The translations under genes were made by a program, and so were the position numbers. A stretch of 5,386 nt of DNA from an uncultured Chthoniobacterales bacterium (GTDB lineage Bacteria; Verrucomicrobiota; Verrucomicrobiia; Chthoniobacterales; CAKUMP01). Of this stretch, positions 4,793 to 5,386 are shown piece by piece; within the stretch, counting starts at the first letter, position 1, and every line of letters begins with the position of its first letter. The stretch spans positions 1-5,386 of the forward strand of contig CAKUMP010000172.1 of assembly GCA_934667795.1 (NCBI GenBank), read 5' to 3'. Under the pieces are notes generated by a model. The model was not told where the DNA came from, made no database searches, and was given only the letters and a program-made list of their open reading frames with translations.

Positions 4793-5386
4793 ATGAGTAC
4801 CATTGTTTCACGAATTCGAACGGCTCCATTACCCAAGTCGCATAGTGCGATCAGTGAACCATTCTGGGTAACATGGACATTAATTGGGATAGGGGTCGCT
4901 TTCTTGTTTTTATTTTTGCTTTTGCCGTTGGTTGTGGTCTTTTACGAAGCATTCAAACAGGGCGCAGCTTTGTATTTTGCCACTTTTCAGGACCGCTATG
5001 CGTTGGCCGCTATTTTTCTGACTCTAAAAGTGGCTGCGATTACCGTTCCGTTAAATTTGATTTTTGGATTGGCGGCAGCCTGGGTGATTACAAAATATGA
5101 ATATCGCGGGAAGAGTTTACTGGTGACGATACTGGACTTACCCTTTGCGGTATCTCCTGTCATTGCGGGGCTGATATTTGTTTTGATTTTCAGCACCACG
5201 CACGGATGGTTGGCAGAACCGTTGCGGGCCTGGGATCTTAAAGTCATTTTTGCGTTTCCTGGAATTACATTGGTGACGATATTTGTGACATTGCCCTTTA
5301 TCGCGCGGGAACTGGTACCGATTATGCAAATGCAGGGGAAGGACGAGGAGTTTGCTGCATTGACATTGGGCGCAGGAGGGTGGCGG
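4793..5386 (+). CDS. cysW: Sulfate/thiosulfate ABC transporter permease CysW (3' end cut by window edge)
   Basis: An open frame of exactly 198 codons runs off the right edge with no stop. It matches the first two thirds of CysW, the second sulfate channel subunit: VPLNLIFGLAAAWVITKYEYRGKSLLVTILDLPFAVSPVIAGL (85-127), FPGITLVTIFVTLPFIARELVPIM (155-178), and the start of the EAA loop, EEFAALTLGAGGWR (185-198). Hydrophobic segments lie at about 27-50, 70-99, 113-134 and 153-171. The hydrophilic N-terminal stretch (1-25) is slightly longer than in E. coli. About 90 residues should lie beyond the edge, judging by the 291-residue E. coli protein. The start ATG follows the cysT stop by 26 bases. Only a weak purine stretch (AGAAAAG, 4772-4778) precedes it, so translation may depend partly on cysT. 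cysA would be expected next. Confidence 0.95.
   Translation, partial: MSTIVSRIRTAPLPKSHSAISEPFWVTWTLIGIGVAFLFLFLLLPLVVVFYEAFKQGAALYFATFQDRYALAAIFLTLKVAAITVPLNLIFGLAAAWVITKYEYRGKSLLVTILDLPFAVSPVIAGLIFVLIFSTTHGWLAEPLRAWDLKVIFAFPGITLVTIFVTLPFIARELVPIMQMQGKDEEFAALTLGAGGWR

Noticed and set aside
1..5386. CRISPR arrays, tRNA or rRNA genes, insertion sequences, phage or toxin-antitoxin genes
   Set aside because: I looked for spaced direct repeats, tRNA-like cloverleafs, transposase-like frames and small paired genes and saw none; the window is housekeeping and transport genes.

Overview
The window is an ordinary chromosomal segment from a bacterium, most likely a diderm (Gram-negative) one. The evidence is a periplasm-type sulfate-binding protein with a Sec signal peptide and a TcdA protein very close to the E. 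coli enzyme. The sequence is moderately AT-rich, with strongly AT-rich intergenic regions and mostly weak ribosome-binding sites. I cannot name the phylum with confidence. All supported genes lie on the + strand.

Layout. Positions 1-47 hold an intrinsic terminator, probably for a gene left of the window. Positions 48-290 are an AT-rich leader with candidate promoters, two small tetraloop hairpins and a 10-bp inverted repeat. Gene 1 (291-1355) is a stand-alone SDR-fold nucleotide-sugar enzyme of the ArnA-dehydrogenase / UDP-apiose-xylose synthase group, and in several blocks it looks more like the plant UDP-apiose/xylose synthase than like ArnA. A strong terminator follows (1390-1419). Gene 2 (1457-2614) is one reading frame that joins a MutT-type Nudix hydrolase to a complete TcdA-type tRNA t6A dehydratase. 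After a 179-bp AT-rich gap comes a sulfate uptake operon: sbp (2794-3816), cysT (3891-4766) and the first 198 codons of cysW (4793 to the edge). A 21-bp hairpin followed by a T-tract sits between sbp and cysT.

How the genes work together. Sbp captures sulfate in the periplasm and hands it to the CysT-CysW channel; the ATPase CysA is expected beyond the right edge but is not seen. Genes 1 and 2 have their own transcription signals and no evident link to sulfate uptake. Gene 2 couples nucleotide-pool cleaning to tRNA modification, and TcdA works with a cysteine-desulfurase-type partner in E. coli, so a loose sulfur connection is conceivable but unproven.

No wholly new system is visible. The items most worth a second look are the MutT-TcdA fusion, the UDP-apiose/xylose synthase-like enzyme, and the sbp-cysT intergenic hairpin that encloses a strong Shine-Dalgarno-like sequence.
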